In this document: positions 9,078 to 16,744 of the stretch, one piece after another
How the letters are laid out: every line of letters starts with the position of its first letter
Numbering within the stretch: the stretch's first letter is position 1
NCBI RefSeq assembly: GCF_000739995.1
Contig: NZ_BBJX01000001.1
Coordinates: 186,001-250,000, forward strand
Direction: 5' to 3'
DNA: 64,000 bases
DNA from: Comamonas granuli NBRC 101663
GTDB lineage: Bacteria; Pseudomonadota; Gammaproteobacteria; Burkholderiales; Burkholderiaceae_C
Made by a program: the position numbers and the translations under genes
Notes under the pieces: generated by a model
Databases searched by the model: none
What the model was told of the DNA's origin: nothing
The model's input: the letters and a program-made list of their open reading frames with translations, nothing else

Positions 9078-9682
9078 ACGGTTTCTTCCACCATCACATA
9101 TTCAGGAATCTCGGCATCCCGGCCCTCCGCGGGGGCCGCGCCCTCCGGCGGCGCATCGGGATCCGCCAGGAAAAATGACAAGCCATACACGCCATCGGCA
9201 CCCCGCGCCAGCACGATCTCGCGCAGTTTGCGCTCGTGGAACAGCGCTTCGTCCTGGGCCTGCAGCGCCAACTGGAAGCGCATGCGCCCATCGAGGGTGA
9301 ACATGGACAACTGCCCCGCCTTCAGGCTCAGCGTATGGCGGTCGAAATACACCGGACAACTGTCCGCAAAGCGCAGCAGCGGCAGGGGCTTGTCCCCCAG
9401 CCGCGACAAATGAAAAGGGCTGGCCGGATGCTGGAACACCATGCGGCAGGTGCGCGAGACCGAATAGATGGCGTTGCACACCATCTGCGAGCCCATTTCG
9501 GGGAACTGCTCGCGCAACTGCCGGTAGGCCAGATGGTGCAAGGCCACCCGGTTCCACACCCGCGTCTGCTGCACCAGCGGCGCCAGGGCATTGCACACCC
9601 GGGCAAATCCTTGCTGCAAGGCCTGCAGGCGCGCCGCCTGCTCAGGCGATGCGTTCAAGGGGATGCGCAGCACGGAATTCAT
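9074..9682 (-). CDS. Unknown protein resembling the N-terminal part of IS605 OrfB/TnpB, no nuclease domain
   Basis: A protein of about 202 residues. From the ATG at 9680-9682 it begins MNSVLRIPLNASPEQAARL and continues with FARVCNALAPL and MGSQMVCNAIYSVSR. This order and spacing recall the helix-turn-helix start of IS605-type OrfB/TnpB transposon proteins (P....Q...L, then a CN core, then Q....A). The middle, from CPVYFDRHTLSLKAGQLSMF to GADGVYGLSFFL, resembles the beta-strand region that follows in TnpB. The RuvC nuclease and zinc finger that should come next are missing; the protein ends in an acidic tail. It is coupled to the exporter gene by ATGA and lies in the secretion operon, so a domesticated regulatory or RNA/DNA-binding role is possible. 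The family resemblance is my reading by eye and could be wrong. An in-frame start 75 bases upstream exists but lacks support. Confidence 0.6.
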   Translation of the reverse strand: MNSVLRIPLNASPEQAARLQALQQGFARVCNALAPLVQQTRVWNRVALHHLAYRQLREQFPEMGSQMVCNAIYSVSRTCRMVFQHPASPFHLSRLGDKPLPLLRFADSCPVYFDRHTLSLKAGQLSMFTLDGRMRFQLALQAQDEALFHERKLREIVLARGADGVYGLSFFLADPDAPPEGAAPAEGRDAEIPEYVMVEETV

Positions 9683-9714
9683 ATAGGACGCGCAGTGTAT
9701 CAAACTCCTATATG
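9678..9714. promoter_or_regulatory. Inverted repeat over the start of the TnpB-like gene
   Basis: The arms CATATAGGA (9680-9688) and TCCTATATG (9706-9714) are perfect 9-base inverted repeats separated by 17 bases. The left arm contains the start codon of the TnpB-like gene. Similarity continues outward (GAATT against AAATTC) with a one-base shift. It could be an operator for the secretion operon, an RNA hairpin hiding the start codon, or the relic of a mobile-element end. The sequence alone cannot separate these. Confidence 0.4.
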
Positions 9715-9763
9715 AAATTCCTGCGAGATTTGGCTGCGTGACAAATAAACCACACACGCCTGG

Positions 9764-11005
9764 TCAGCCACCCCCCAAAGCCTCCACCCACGCCAATTGC
9801 TGCGGCAGGCATACGCGGCGCAAGTCGTACTGCGCCTGCGCAAAGGCACGCGCCCTGGCTCCCAGTACGGCGCGGGCGCCCGCATCGTCCAGCAAGCCGC
9901 ACACCGTGCCGGCCAGCGCCTGTACATCGAAGAAGTCCACCAATCGGCCGGTATCACCGTCGATGATGGCCTCCCGCACAGGGGCGGTATCGCTGGCCAC
10001 AATGGCGCAGCCGGCGCTCATGGCCTCCAGCAGGCTCCAGCCCAGCACGAAAGGGTATGTCAGGTACACATGGACCGCGGACACCTGCAGCAGCGCAACA
10101 TACTGTGCATACGGCAACTGCCCCAGAAAATGCACCCGCTCCCAATCGGCATCCGCCACCTGGCCGCGCACCTCGTCGATAAAGATCTGCTTCCAGGTAC
10201 TGCCCTGCGGAGCGGGGGCGCCATAGCTCACGCCGTCGCCCCCCACGATCAGCACGCGAGCGCGCGGGCGCTGTCGCAGGATCTCGGGCAAGGCCCGCAT
10301 GAACACGTGGTAACCCCGGTATGGCTCCAGGTTGCGGTTCACAAAGGTGACCACCTCGTCGCCATGCGCCAGCTCCAGGCCCGCGCCCAGTCTGATCCGC
10401 ACCTGGGGATTGGGCGCCACGGCCTGCGTATCGATGCCGTCATGGATCACGGCGATGCGCTCGCGCAGGCGTGCCGGAAACGTGCGGGCCTGCCATTGCG
10501 TGGGCGCCAAAGCGGCGTCTGCCACCTCCATGTGCAGCAGATGGTTCACGTTTTTCATGTGCAGCCGCGCCGCCTCGCCCGGCCCCTGCGAGGGGAACTC
10601 CGGGTCGAACCCCACATCCGCACCGCGGGCGTGGTAGTAGAACTCGCAGTAAATACCCAGCCGCGCTTGCGGCCACACCTCTTTGAGGAACAGGCTCTCG
10701 CCCCATCCGGGGTGGGCAATGATCACGTCCGGCGCAAACCCCTCGGCAGCCAGGCGCACGGCTTTTGCCAAGGCCGCCTCGCCGCGAATCACCTTGCTCT
10801 CCAGGTCCAGCAACCAGGGGTGGACACCCGGGGCATTGCCCTGCTGCGGCATGTAGCGCTCCACGCGCACTCCCTGCCATGGCGCAGGCGCATCCGCTCG
10901 CCCCATGGCCAGGGCCCGTACCTCATGCCCCGCAGTGGCGGCCAGGGCGGGCGCCAGGTGCTTGAACTGGCCAGGGAAATTCTGGTGAACGAACAGTATC
11001 TTCAT
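9764..11005 (-). CDS. Family 4 glycosyltransferase (GT-B fold)
   Basis: A 413-residue retaining glycosyltransferase. The N-terminal Rossmann half starts at MKILFVHQNFPGQFKHLAP; the C-terminal half has FVNRNLEPYRGYHVFMRALPEI, a strand ARVLIVGGDGVSYG, and the donor-binding PFVLGWSLLEAMSAGCAIVASDTAPVRE stretch with the E.(7)E pattern of GT4 enzymes. The ATG at 11003-11005 is chosen because the conserved strand begins there; a start 12 bases upstream is also open. It lies 59 bases after the DUF4214 protein gene and 81 bases before the TnpB-like gene, all on the same strand, which suggests glycosylation of the exported protein or a co-made glycan. Cytoplasmic, donor sugar unknown. Confidence 0.88.
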   Translation of the reverse strand: MKILFVHQNFPGQFKHLAPALAATAGHEVRALAMGRADAPAPWQGVRVERYMPQQGNAPGVHPWLLDLESKVIRGEAALAKAVRLAAEGFAPDVIIAHPGWGESLFLKEVWPQARLGIYCEFYYHARGADVGFDPEFPSQGPGEAARLHMKNVNHLLHMEVADAALAPTQWQARTFPARLRERIAVIHDGIDTQAVAPNPQVRIRLGAGLELAHGDEVVTFVNRNLEPYRGYHVFMRALPEILRQRPRARVLIVGGDGVSYGAPAPQGSTWKQIFIDEVRGQVADADWERVHFLGQLPYAQYVALLQVSAVHVYLTYPFVLGWSLLEAMSAGCAIVASDTAPVREAIIDGDTGRLVDFFDVQALAGTVCGLLDDAGARAVLGARARAFAQAQYDLRRVCLPQQLAWVEALGGG

Positions 11006-11064
11006 GGAGCGGCGCACAGCAGGCAGAACGCCGGACTGTACACGCGCCCTCGTGCGCTGGCCGC

Positions 11065-12627
11065 TCAGCCGCCCAGGACCGGGTCCAGCGGCACGGGCAG
11101 GGTGCCCACCAGCGAAGCATTCCAGGAGCCATCCAGGTGCGCCACATGGAAAATCTCCTGCGGGCCCGCCACCCCATCGGTCACCTGCGTCACATCAGTG
11201 TTGTTCAGGATCAGCCACACGTCGGCGCTGTTGCGCGTATCGGCCGTGATGACCACCGACTTGTTCACCTGCGCAGGCTGGCGGAACAGCTTGCCCGGAC
11301 CGAACAGCGCCAGCACATCGGCCGCGGTGGCCGCGCGCGACACCAAGGATGCGCCCGAGCCGCTCACCCAGGCGCCATTGTTCTCCACCAGCACCACCGC
11401 GCCATTGGCCAGGACCAAGCCCGGTGCATCGGTGGCCAGCCGTGCCGTCAGAGCAGAAATATCCACCGACTTGTTGAGCAGCCGCGAAAAATCCAACTGG
11501 TCCTTGCCCTCACCAAAATCCGTGATGGTGACCGGCGCACCGCCCGCCTGGTACACCGTGCTGTCCGGCAGAACGAAGCGGTCGTCCCCCAGCCCGCCGG
11601 TCGCCGTATCCCGCCCGCCCGTGAAGAAGATCGTGTCCGCACCGGCAGAGCCCAGCCAGCGATCAGCCTGCGCCGTCCCCAGCAAGGTCGACCCGCCCAC
11701 CGGCGCCGTCACCGACACGGCCTGCGACGGCCCGGCGGTGAACACCAGCTTGCCCTTGCCTACGGCATCGCCAGCATCGATGCTGGTAACCCCGCGCGCC
11801 ATCTCGGCATTGAAATCCACCACCGAGCCTGACAGCCCTCCATCCAGGCTGTAGAACACCTTGAAGGCCGCCTTGCCCGCGAGCGTGTACCGGCCCAGTG
11901 CGGCATTCCACACCAGATCGCCCGCCAGGTCGCCATACAGCCTGACGGCGTTGCCCTGGCGGTAGAACGCCAGCTCCCCGCCCGTGGCAGACAGCCCCCC
12001 GGCCGCCAGTGCGGCGATGATGCGGCCATCCGTCGTTGCAGGTTGCGTCGCCAGCTCTGCCACTGACGCTTCGCGGCCCGCGCCCGCCAGGTACAGCAGC
12101 GCCGTCTCCACCCGGTCGGGCGGCGCCGTGGCCAGCGACGGCAGGCCGGAGACCACCGCCAGCATCTGCGCGCGGGACAGCCCGGCGTCGAGCAAATCCG
12201 TCAATTGCTGCGCCAGCACGGGGCTGAAGGCCCCCAGCGCACGCCCGAGCAGGGCCGAAACAAAATCACCATGGCGCGGATAACCGGCGTCGCTCAAGGC
12301 AAACCCCGGCACCCCCAGCACAATGCCGGCCAGATCCGCCAGCGTGCTCCCGCCGCGCAGCATGTCCATCATGGTGCCAAACAGCGGCGCATCCGGCGCA
12401 CGGTTGAACGCCAGGAAAAACATGCGCACCAGCTCGTCCGCCGGGCTTTCCTGCATCACCGTGGCCGAGGTGTACAGCGTCTTGAGCACCTCGCCATACG
12501 TTGCGGTGCCGCTATCGACCCGCTGCGCCAGGACGGAGAGCATGACGGGTGACGGCTGCTGCAGCGACAGCGCCTTGTAGAACCGCGTGACCGTATCGAG
12601 CGATGAGGGGGTAGTGGACTTGACCAT
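11065..12627 (-). CDS. DUF4214/RTX-like protein, probable substrate of the type I secretion system
   Basis: A 520-residue protein with no N-terminal signal peptide, as expected for a type I substrate. Residues about 30-150 carry the helical DUF4214-like unit (MFFLAFNRAPDAPLFGTMMD, then GVPGFALSDAG). The middle is beta-rich. The segment DRWLGSAGADTIFFTGG to GGLGDDRFVLPDSTVYQ resembles degenerate RTX calcium-binding nonapeptides, followed by ITDFGEGKDQLDFSRL, the post-RTX strand seen in haemolysin-type proteins. It is Asp/Gly/Ala-rich and poor in Cys. The genes on either side encode a glycosyltransferase and two small unknown proteins, with the exporter operon just downstream. Its role after export (adhesin, matrix or surface-layer protein) cannot be told. 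Confidence 0.8.
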   Translation of the reverse strand: MVKSTTPSSLDTVTRFYKALSLQQPSPVMLSVLAQRVDSGTATYGEVLKTLYTSATVMQESPADELVRMFFLAFNRAPDAPLFGTMMDMLRGGSTLADLAGIVLGVPGFALSDAGYPRHGDFVSALLGRALGAFSPVLAQQLTDLLDAGLSRAQMLAVVSGLPSLATAPPDRVETALLYLAGAGREASVAELATQPATTDGRIIAALAAGGLSATGGELAFYRQGNAVRLYGDLAGDLVWNAALGRYTLAGKAAFKVFYSLDGGLSGSVVDFNAEMARGVTSIDAGDAVGKGKLVFTAGPSQAVSVTAPVGGSTLLGTAQADRWLGSAGADTIFFTGGRDTATGGLGDDRFVLPDSTVYQAGGAPVTITDFGEGKDQLDFSRLLNKSVDISALTARLATDAPGLVLANGAVVLVENNGAWVSGSGASLVSRAATAADVLALFGPGKLFRQPAQVNKSVVITADTRNSADVWLILNNTDVTQVTDGVAGPQEIFHVAHLDGSWNASLVGTLPVPLDPVLGG

Positions 12628-12734
12628 GCGGCCCAGTATAGGCAGCGCCCTCGCCCGCCATGGGCCGAATAGCCGCGTCTACGCGCCGCAATTGCACCCA
12701 TCCCGCCAGGGACAGACGCCATCGCCCCCCATCA

Positions 12735-13271
12735 TCAGTGGAGGGCGCCCGCCTGCGGCGCCCCCGCGCCGCCGCCCGCCTCCGCCAGCCAGGCGGGCCA
12801 GGGCTCCATGGGCCAGGGCGCCTGGCGCCAGGCATGGCAAACAATGCCCAGCCACTGGCGCAAGGCCTGCGCTGGCATGGCCATGGCCGCCACCGGCCCC
12901 TGGTTGCCCAGGAATACCAGCCGCACCCCGGCAGGCCCGTGGGCCAGGTCAATCGATTCCACCAGCCACTCGGGGCTGGCAGCCTGCGCCGCCACGGGGG
13001 CCTGCGGCTCCAGGCCCGCACAAGCAGCCTGCTGGGCGAACCCCTGCAGCGTGCCGGCGTACAGATGCTGCAGCGGCTCGTGCTGTTGCGGCGCATCGTG
13101 CTCCTGCAGCCAGGCCAGCAAGGGCGGCAACAGGCGCAGCAGCAGGCGCTGTGTCAGCCACAGCACCACCGGCAGGCCCTGTGGCAGCTCGCCCGCCAGC
13201 GAGAAACGGTCCTGCACCCTGTCGTAGCGGGTGGTGACACGCGCCATCTCCGGCACCATGCCACCGCCCAT
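12735..13271 (-). CDS. Hypothetical protein of the secretion locus
   Basis: A 178-residue protein that I do not recognise. It starts MGGGMVPEMARVTTRYDRVQD and has a leucine-rich amphipathic stretch (VVLWLTQRLLLRLLPPLLAWL, about residues 38-58) that looks more like a helix packing surface than a membrane anchor because of its arginines. It ends in a Gly/Ala-rich tail. No signal peptide, cysteine pattern or enzyme motif is visible. It follows the small protein at 13274-13483 with only 2 bases between, so the two are certainly co-transcribed and may act together, for example as a chaperone or assembly factor for the secreted proteins. Start could also be one of two nearby in-frame ATGs. Confidence 0.65.
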   Translation of the reverse strand: MGGGMVPEMARVTTRYDRVQDRFSLAGELPQGLPVVLWLTQRLLLRLLPPLLAWLQEHDAPQQHEPLQHLYAGTLQGFAQQAACAGLEPQAPVAAQAASPEWLVESIDLAHGPAGVRLVFLGNQGPVAAMAMPAQALRQWLGIVCHAWRQAPWPMEPWPAWLAEAGGGAGAPQAGALH

Positions 13272-13273
13272 GG

Positions 13274-13483
13274 TCAGGCTGCGGGCAACTGCGCGCGCAG
13301 TGCCTGCAGGTATGCCGCCCGTGCCGTCTGGGCCATACCCAACTGCACTCGCAGGCGGGCGATCTCCTGGTCGGCCACCTGGATGTTGCCGATCTGCACG
13401 CGTGCCTGCTCGCTCAGGCTGGCAATGGGGTACTGCTTGCCATCAAAGTCGAGCGTGGGGGTTTGAGCGGAGGTCGTGGTCAT
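13274..13483 (-). CDS. Small coiled protein resembling DUF6447
   Basis: A 69-residue protein starting at the ATG 13481-13483, with a ribosome-binding site AAGGGA eight bases upstream. It has a short strand-like segment LDFDGKQYPIASLSEQARVQ and then one long heptad-like helix (ADQEIARLRVQLGMAQTARA) ending in YLQALRAQL. This 'DGKxY..sLs..a..q...l..aD.eI.rL..qla..qtAR..Y...L' layout matches small proteins that I recall as DUF6447; function unknown. It is first in a minus-strand run leading into the secreted-protein gene, and its leader contains a terminator-like hairpin. A longer in-frame reading from 13585 exists but would translate through that hairpin. Confidence 0.7.
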   Translation of the reverse strand: MTTTSAQTPTLDFDGKQYPIASLSEQARVQIGNIQVADQEIARLRVQLGMAQTARAAYLQALRAQLPAA

Positions 13484-13536
13484 GTGGGCTATCCCTTGGG
13501 GTCGGTTGTACACCGGCAGGCGAATGTGCCACCGGC

Positions 13537-13562
13537 AAAAAAATCGCCGCTGGGCAGCGGCG
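13537..13562 (-). terminator. Terminator-like hairpin in the leader of the small-protein/secreted-protein operon
   Basis: On the minus strand an 8-base perfect stem CGCCGCTG/CAGCGGCG with a two-base loop (13545-13562) is followed, after one A, by seven T (13537-13543). This is a textbook intrinsic terminator, but it points into the gene starting at 13483, and no minus-strand gene lies upstream of it; the next gene in that direction (13703) is on the plus strand. A promoter beyond 13562 would therefore be read through this hairpin, making it a candidate attenuator. Confidence 0.65.
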
Positions 13563-13702
13563 CCCGCCATTTTAGTCGCACGCATGCGCCCAGAGCCGTG
13601 CCCCGGGAACAGCCCGCCTTTTGTGCTGTTTATCAGGCCACTGCGCAGCAGCGGCGGCGGGCATAGTCGGACCGTCGTTCTTCAGCCTACCCAGCGCCTG
13701 CC

Positions 13703-14821
13703 ATGACCACCGTTACCAGCACCCAGGCCGCCAGCCCCACCGGCAGCACCACCACCGCGCAGGCCGCCCGCCTGCAGGACACCGTTCAAGCCCTTGCACA
13801 GACCTTTGCCACGGCCCTGCTGGAATCCCTGGGCGGCAGCACCCGCACTGCGGCGCCGGCGGCCACCAGTCCCCCCCAAGCTACCGCCTCCACCGGTACG
13901 GCCAGTGGGGCCGCCGGCACACCGGCCGCCACCGCCGAGCGCTCCAGCTCCGCCACCCCCTGGCGCGCCCCCTGGCTGGCGGGAGCAGAAAACGCCGGCA
14001 GCTACCTGCACGCCCCCGACGCCGACGCCGCAACGCGCCAAAGCGGCAAGCCCGACACCGCCACCTTCATGAAAGCCACGGGCGCGGATTTTTCGACCGC
14101 AAGTTCGCTGCTATATGGTGTGATGGGCAGCAACGAGGACTTCCGCGACTGGAACGCCATCATGGCCGCGCCCGACCCCGTGCTGGCCGCCCGCCAGGCC
14201 GCGGGGGCGCAGTACCAGAGCAGCCTGCCCTACGCCAGCCAGGGCGGCGGCTTCAACCCCGGGGCCGAGCAGATTCTGGCGCAGTCCGGCCCCTATGCCT
14301 GGCTGCGCGTGGAAGACCGCGAAGGCCTGTGGCTGCTCGACGGCCAGGGCCAGGCGCTGCGGCAGATGCCGCTTTCGGCACCGGACATATTGCGCGCCTC
14401 GCGCGACTTCGGCATGGACGTGGGCCAGCTTACGGACCTGGCCGACCAGATGGATGCGCTGGGCGTGCGCTACCAGCCCGGCCAAATGCATGCCGGCTCC
14501 AACCACGGCGTGGACTTGCGCAGCCTGGCCAGTGGTGGCATGGGCGCTGCCTACGACTGGACCAGTGACCCGCTGGCCCACCTCAAGGGCCCGGGCGCCC
14601 AGGATGCCGTGGCCGCCAACGCACGGCTCGCCCAGGAGCTCGGACTGACGCCGTCCCGCGGCACCGGCGCCACCACCGGCGGCAATGCCGGCCATGCGGT
14701 CGGCCCGGCGCGCCCCAGTGCGGAAGCCGCGAACACTGCGGGCACGGGCGGCGCGGGCAGCAATGCGCTGTTGGAGCAATTGCTTGCCCAGCTTCAAGCG
14801 GCGCTGACGAACGCCAAGTGA
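13703..14821 (+). CDS. Hypothetical protein of the secretion locus, divergent from the main operon
   Basis: A 372-residue protein with no recognised family. Residues 1-95 are low-complexity, rich in Thr, Ala, Ser and Pro, with one helical segment (LQDTVQALAQTFATALLESL). A folded-looking core runs from about residue 96 to 300 and contains FMKATGADFSTASSLLYGV, DWNAIMAAPDPVLAARQ and GPYAWLRVEDREGLWLLD. The last 70 residues are again Gly/Ala/Thr-rich and end with a helix LLEQLLAQLQAALTNA. It lacks a signal peptide. The disordered ends and the position opposite the secretion operon suggest an exported or surface-associated protein, or a spacer protein for the apparatus, but there is no RTX repeat. 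Start is the ATG 13703; the stop lies 27 bases from the convergent protease gene. Confidence 0.7.
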   Translation: MTTVTSTQAASPTGSTTTAQAARLQDTVQALAQTFATALLESLGGSTRTAAPAATSPPQATASTGTASGAAGTPAATAERSSSATPWRAPWLAGAENAGSYLHAPDADAATRQSGKPDTATFMKATGADFSTASSLLYGVMGSNEDFRDWNAIMAAPDPVLAARQAAGAQYQSSLPYASQGGGFNPGAEQILAQSGPYAWLRVEDREGLWLLDGQGQALRQMPLSAPDILRASRDFGMDVGQLTDLADQMDALGVRYQPGQMHAGSNHGVDLRSLASGGMGAAYDWTSDPLAHLKGPGAQDAVAANARLAQELGLTPSRGTGATTGGNAGHAVGPARPSAEAANTAGTGGAGSNALLEQLLAQLQAALTNAK

Positions 14822-14848
14822 CCCAGCGGCGGCCCAGCCGCTGCGGGG

Positions 14849-16552
14849 TTAAAGCGGGGTGTATTCCAGCCCTCTGGTCTGCAGCCCCACCAAATCGATA
14901 TGTTGCTGGTGCACCGGTGATTCTGCGACGATCCGGAACATCTCGGCCCGGGAGAGCAAACCGCCATCCAGGTAGCCCGCCAGCGCCGCTTGCGTGGCCT
15001 CCGAGGGCGGCGTGCCGACGGCATTTTGGTAGATATAGTGCACGAAGGACGCATTGTCGGCACCCCCCGCCCACTGCGCCAGCACCCCGCTGTCCACCAG
15101 CAGTTGCGCCGCTTGCACCAGTGACGGGCCGCCGTCGAAATAAGCCACCAGCGCGCCCACCAGCGCCATATTGCCCAAGGCCTGCGGCCCCAGTGCCACG
15201 CCGAGCAAGAGACTGGCCCGGCCTGCTGGCTCGTCCTTCTGCAAGTCCAGGGCCAGTACCCGGTCGGTGAACACCAGGCGCTCGACATCGGCCAGCGTGT
15301 CCTGCCCGTCGCGGCCTGGCACGGAGTCGGTGAGCGACCACCGCCCTCCAGCGAGCGCTGTCACGGCATAGTGGCTGCGCGGGCCATGCAGAATCCACCG
15401 GTCCGTTCCGGCGCCTGCCTCGAACCATTCGTTGGCTGCGCTGCTGGCGGCGGTATCGCCCTGGGCCGTCCCCGCCACCAGCGTTTCCGCCACGGGGGAC
15501 AGCCGCACGGCATAGGTCCCTGCGGTGCCTGCCGGGCTGGTGGACGGCGCGCTCACCGCCACGTAGTAGCTGCCGGGGCGCACTACGGCGCATTCCAGCA
15601 AGGCATTGAAGCCGGCGCCCGAATCGTCGTCCTGCGCGAGCAGCGAACCATCGGCGGCATAGAGGGACACCATGGGATCGCCCAGCGTGCCCTGCTGCGT
15701 GCTCGCACCCTGCACGTCGAAAGCATAGACCCCCGTGGTCAGATCCACCCGGAACCAGTCCACATCGCCCACCCGCTCCAGCCTGGCCGCCAGCGTGGTG
15801 TTCAGCGAAAGCGCCCCGGACGCCTGCGCGCTGGCCCCATGGTCGTCGGGCCATTGCGCGGTGCCGGACACCAGATCGTCATTGCCGACCAGGGCACGCA
15901 AAAACCACTCCCAGGTGCCATTGCCATGCAGCCCGGCATACGTGGAGTGGTTGTTTGCGGTACTGCCTGAAGAGAGCACGCCCACCACATCGACACCGCC
16001 CTGGGGGAACCATTGCAGCAAGGGGCCGCCGGATGCTCCCGCCCCCAGCAGGGACGGGATCTCGAAAACGCCGTAGCTGGATGAAGGCACGGCATAGACC
16101 TGTTCCGCCATCATGCCGGTACCCCTGGCGGGGTAGCCCACCATCAGCCCGCTGGCGCCGGCCACCGCCGGGGCAGCGTGCACCCACCCCGTGGCATCTC
16201 CGATGCGCGACTGCAGGCCGATGAGCGCCAGGTCCCATTGGGCCTCGGCCGTGGTGACCAGGCCGTCGCCATCGCGGTCCCAATCCTGGGTGCGAGCGTC
16301 GATTTCTCCCCAATCGGCGTAGGCGCCCAGGGGCTGCTGCAGCGTGGGCCAGGTGTCTGCGGCGGGGCTGATGAGAATATCGCTTGCCCAGCCGCCCCGG
16401 CTGGCGTCGTAGACGACGTGCATGGCCGTGAGCACGTCGTTGACTCCCACCACCACCCCCGAGGCAGAGGTGCGCGAGCCATCCACCCAGGTGCATTCGA
16501 TATAGCAAATGGCCCGGTAGGGTGCTTCTGTGCGTTGGGTGATTTCGTACAT
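14849..16552 (-). CDS. Trypsin-like serine protease with pre-peptidase and DUF4214 domains, probable type I secretion substrate
   Basis: A 567-residue protein without an N-terminal signal peptide. Residues about 10-225 form a chymotrypsin-fold protease with a full triad: His45 in LTAMHVVY, Asp107 in WDLALIGL and Ser174 in GAGASGGPLL. An EF-hand-like loop DWDRDGDGLVTTAE (about 90-103) sits inside the protease domain. Residues about 245-355 form a pre-peptidase C-terminal (PPC) domain (GDVDWFRVDL, GSYYVAVSA). A beta-rich segment follows, then a C-terminal DUF4214 unit (LAQWAGGADNASFVHYIYQNA, GYLDGGLLSRAEMFRIVAES). Absence of a Sec signal, the DUF4214 end and the neighbouring exporter support secretion by that exporter. 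It could process the S-layer-like protein or host proteins. Confidence 0.85.
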   Translation of the reverse strand: MYEITQRTEAPYRAICYIECTWVDGSRTSASGVVVGVNDVLTAMHVVYDASRGGWASDILISPAADTWPTLQQPLGAYADWGEIDARTQDWDRDGDGLVTTAEAQWDLALIGLQSRIGDATGWVHAAPAVAGASGLMVGYPARGTGMMAEQVYAVPSSSYGVFEIPSLLGAGASGGPLLQWFPQGGVDVVGVLSSGSTANNHSTYAGLHGNGTWEWFLRALVGNDDLVSGTAQWPDDHGASAQASGALSLNTTLAARLERVGDVDWFRVDLTTGVYAFDVQGASTQQGTLGDPMVSLYAADGSLLAQDDDSGAGFNALLECAVVRPGSYYVAVSAPSTSPAGTAGTYAVRLSPVAETLVAGTAQGDTAASSAANEWFEAGAGTDRWILHGPRSHYAVTALAGGRWSLTDSVPGRDGQDTLADVERLVFTDRVLALDLQKDEPAGRASLLLGVALGPQALGNMALVGALVAYFDGGPSLVQAAQLLVDSGVLAQWAGGADNASFVHYIYQNAVGTPPSEATQAALAGYLDGGLLSRAEMFRIVAESPVHQQHIDLVGLQTRGLEYTPL

Positions 16553-16588
16553 TGGGACTGCCGGGCGTCAGTTCGGATGCAAGGCCAT

Positions 16589-16697
16589 GCGATAGCTGCT
16601 TGCGTTTACTGTACCTGCAGTGAAATCAAGCGCTTCAGTCTACTCCTGATTTAATAGCTGCCAGCGCTTGCCAGACAAGCGCTACAGGCATTTTTCA
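16589..16697. repeat. Interspersed palindromic element, two adjacent copies
   Basis: The better copy (16646-16697) reads CTGATTTAATAGCTGC, then AGCGCTTG-CCAGA-CAAGCGCT (16663-16683, a perfect 8-base stem with a 5-base loop), then ACAGGCATTTTT. A second, more decayed copy just before it has GATAGCTGCTTGCG (16591-16604) and AAGCGCTTC (16628-16636). The same core recurs at 45234, 53644 and 54457. It lies in the otherwise empty 192 bases between the protease gene and the toxin gene, and might also act as a weak terminator. Confidence 0.6.
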
Positions 16698-16744
16698 TCA
16701 GTACACTTTCCACCCTCATGCTCCTGAGGTCATCGACGGCCTGC

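Noticed and set aside
3258-9413. A 2051-codon open frame on the plus strand opposite the exporter operon
   Set aside because: It is antisense to clearly coding exporter genes with conserved motifs; it is rich in His, Arg and Gln as expected for a mirror frame of GC-rich genes.
9074-9682. Complete IS605-type insertion sequence
   Set aside because: No TnpA gene, no RuvC domain and no recognisable element ends or guide-RNA region were seen next to the TnpB-like gene.
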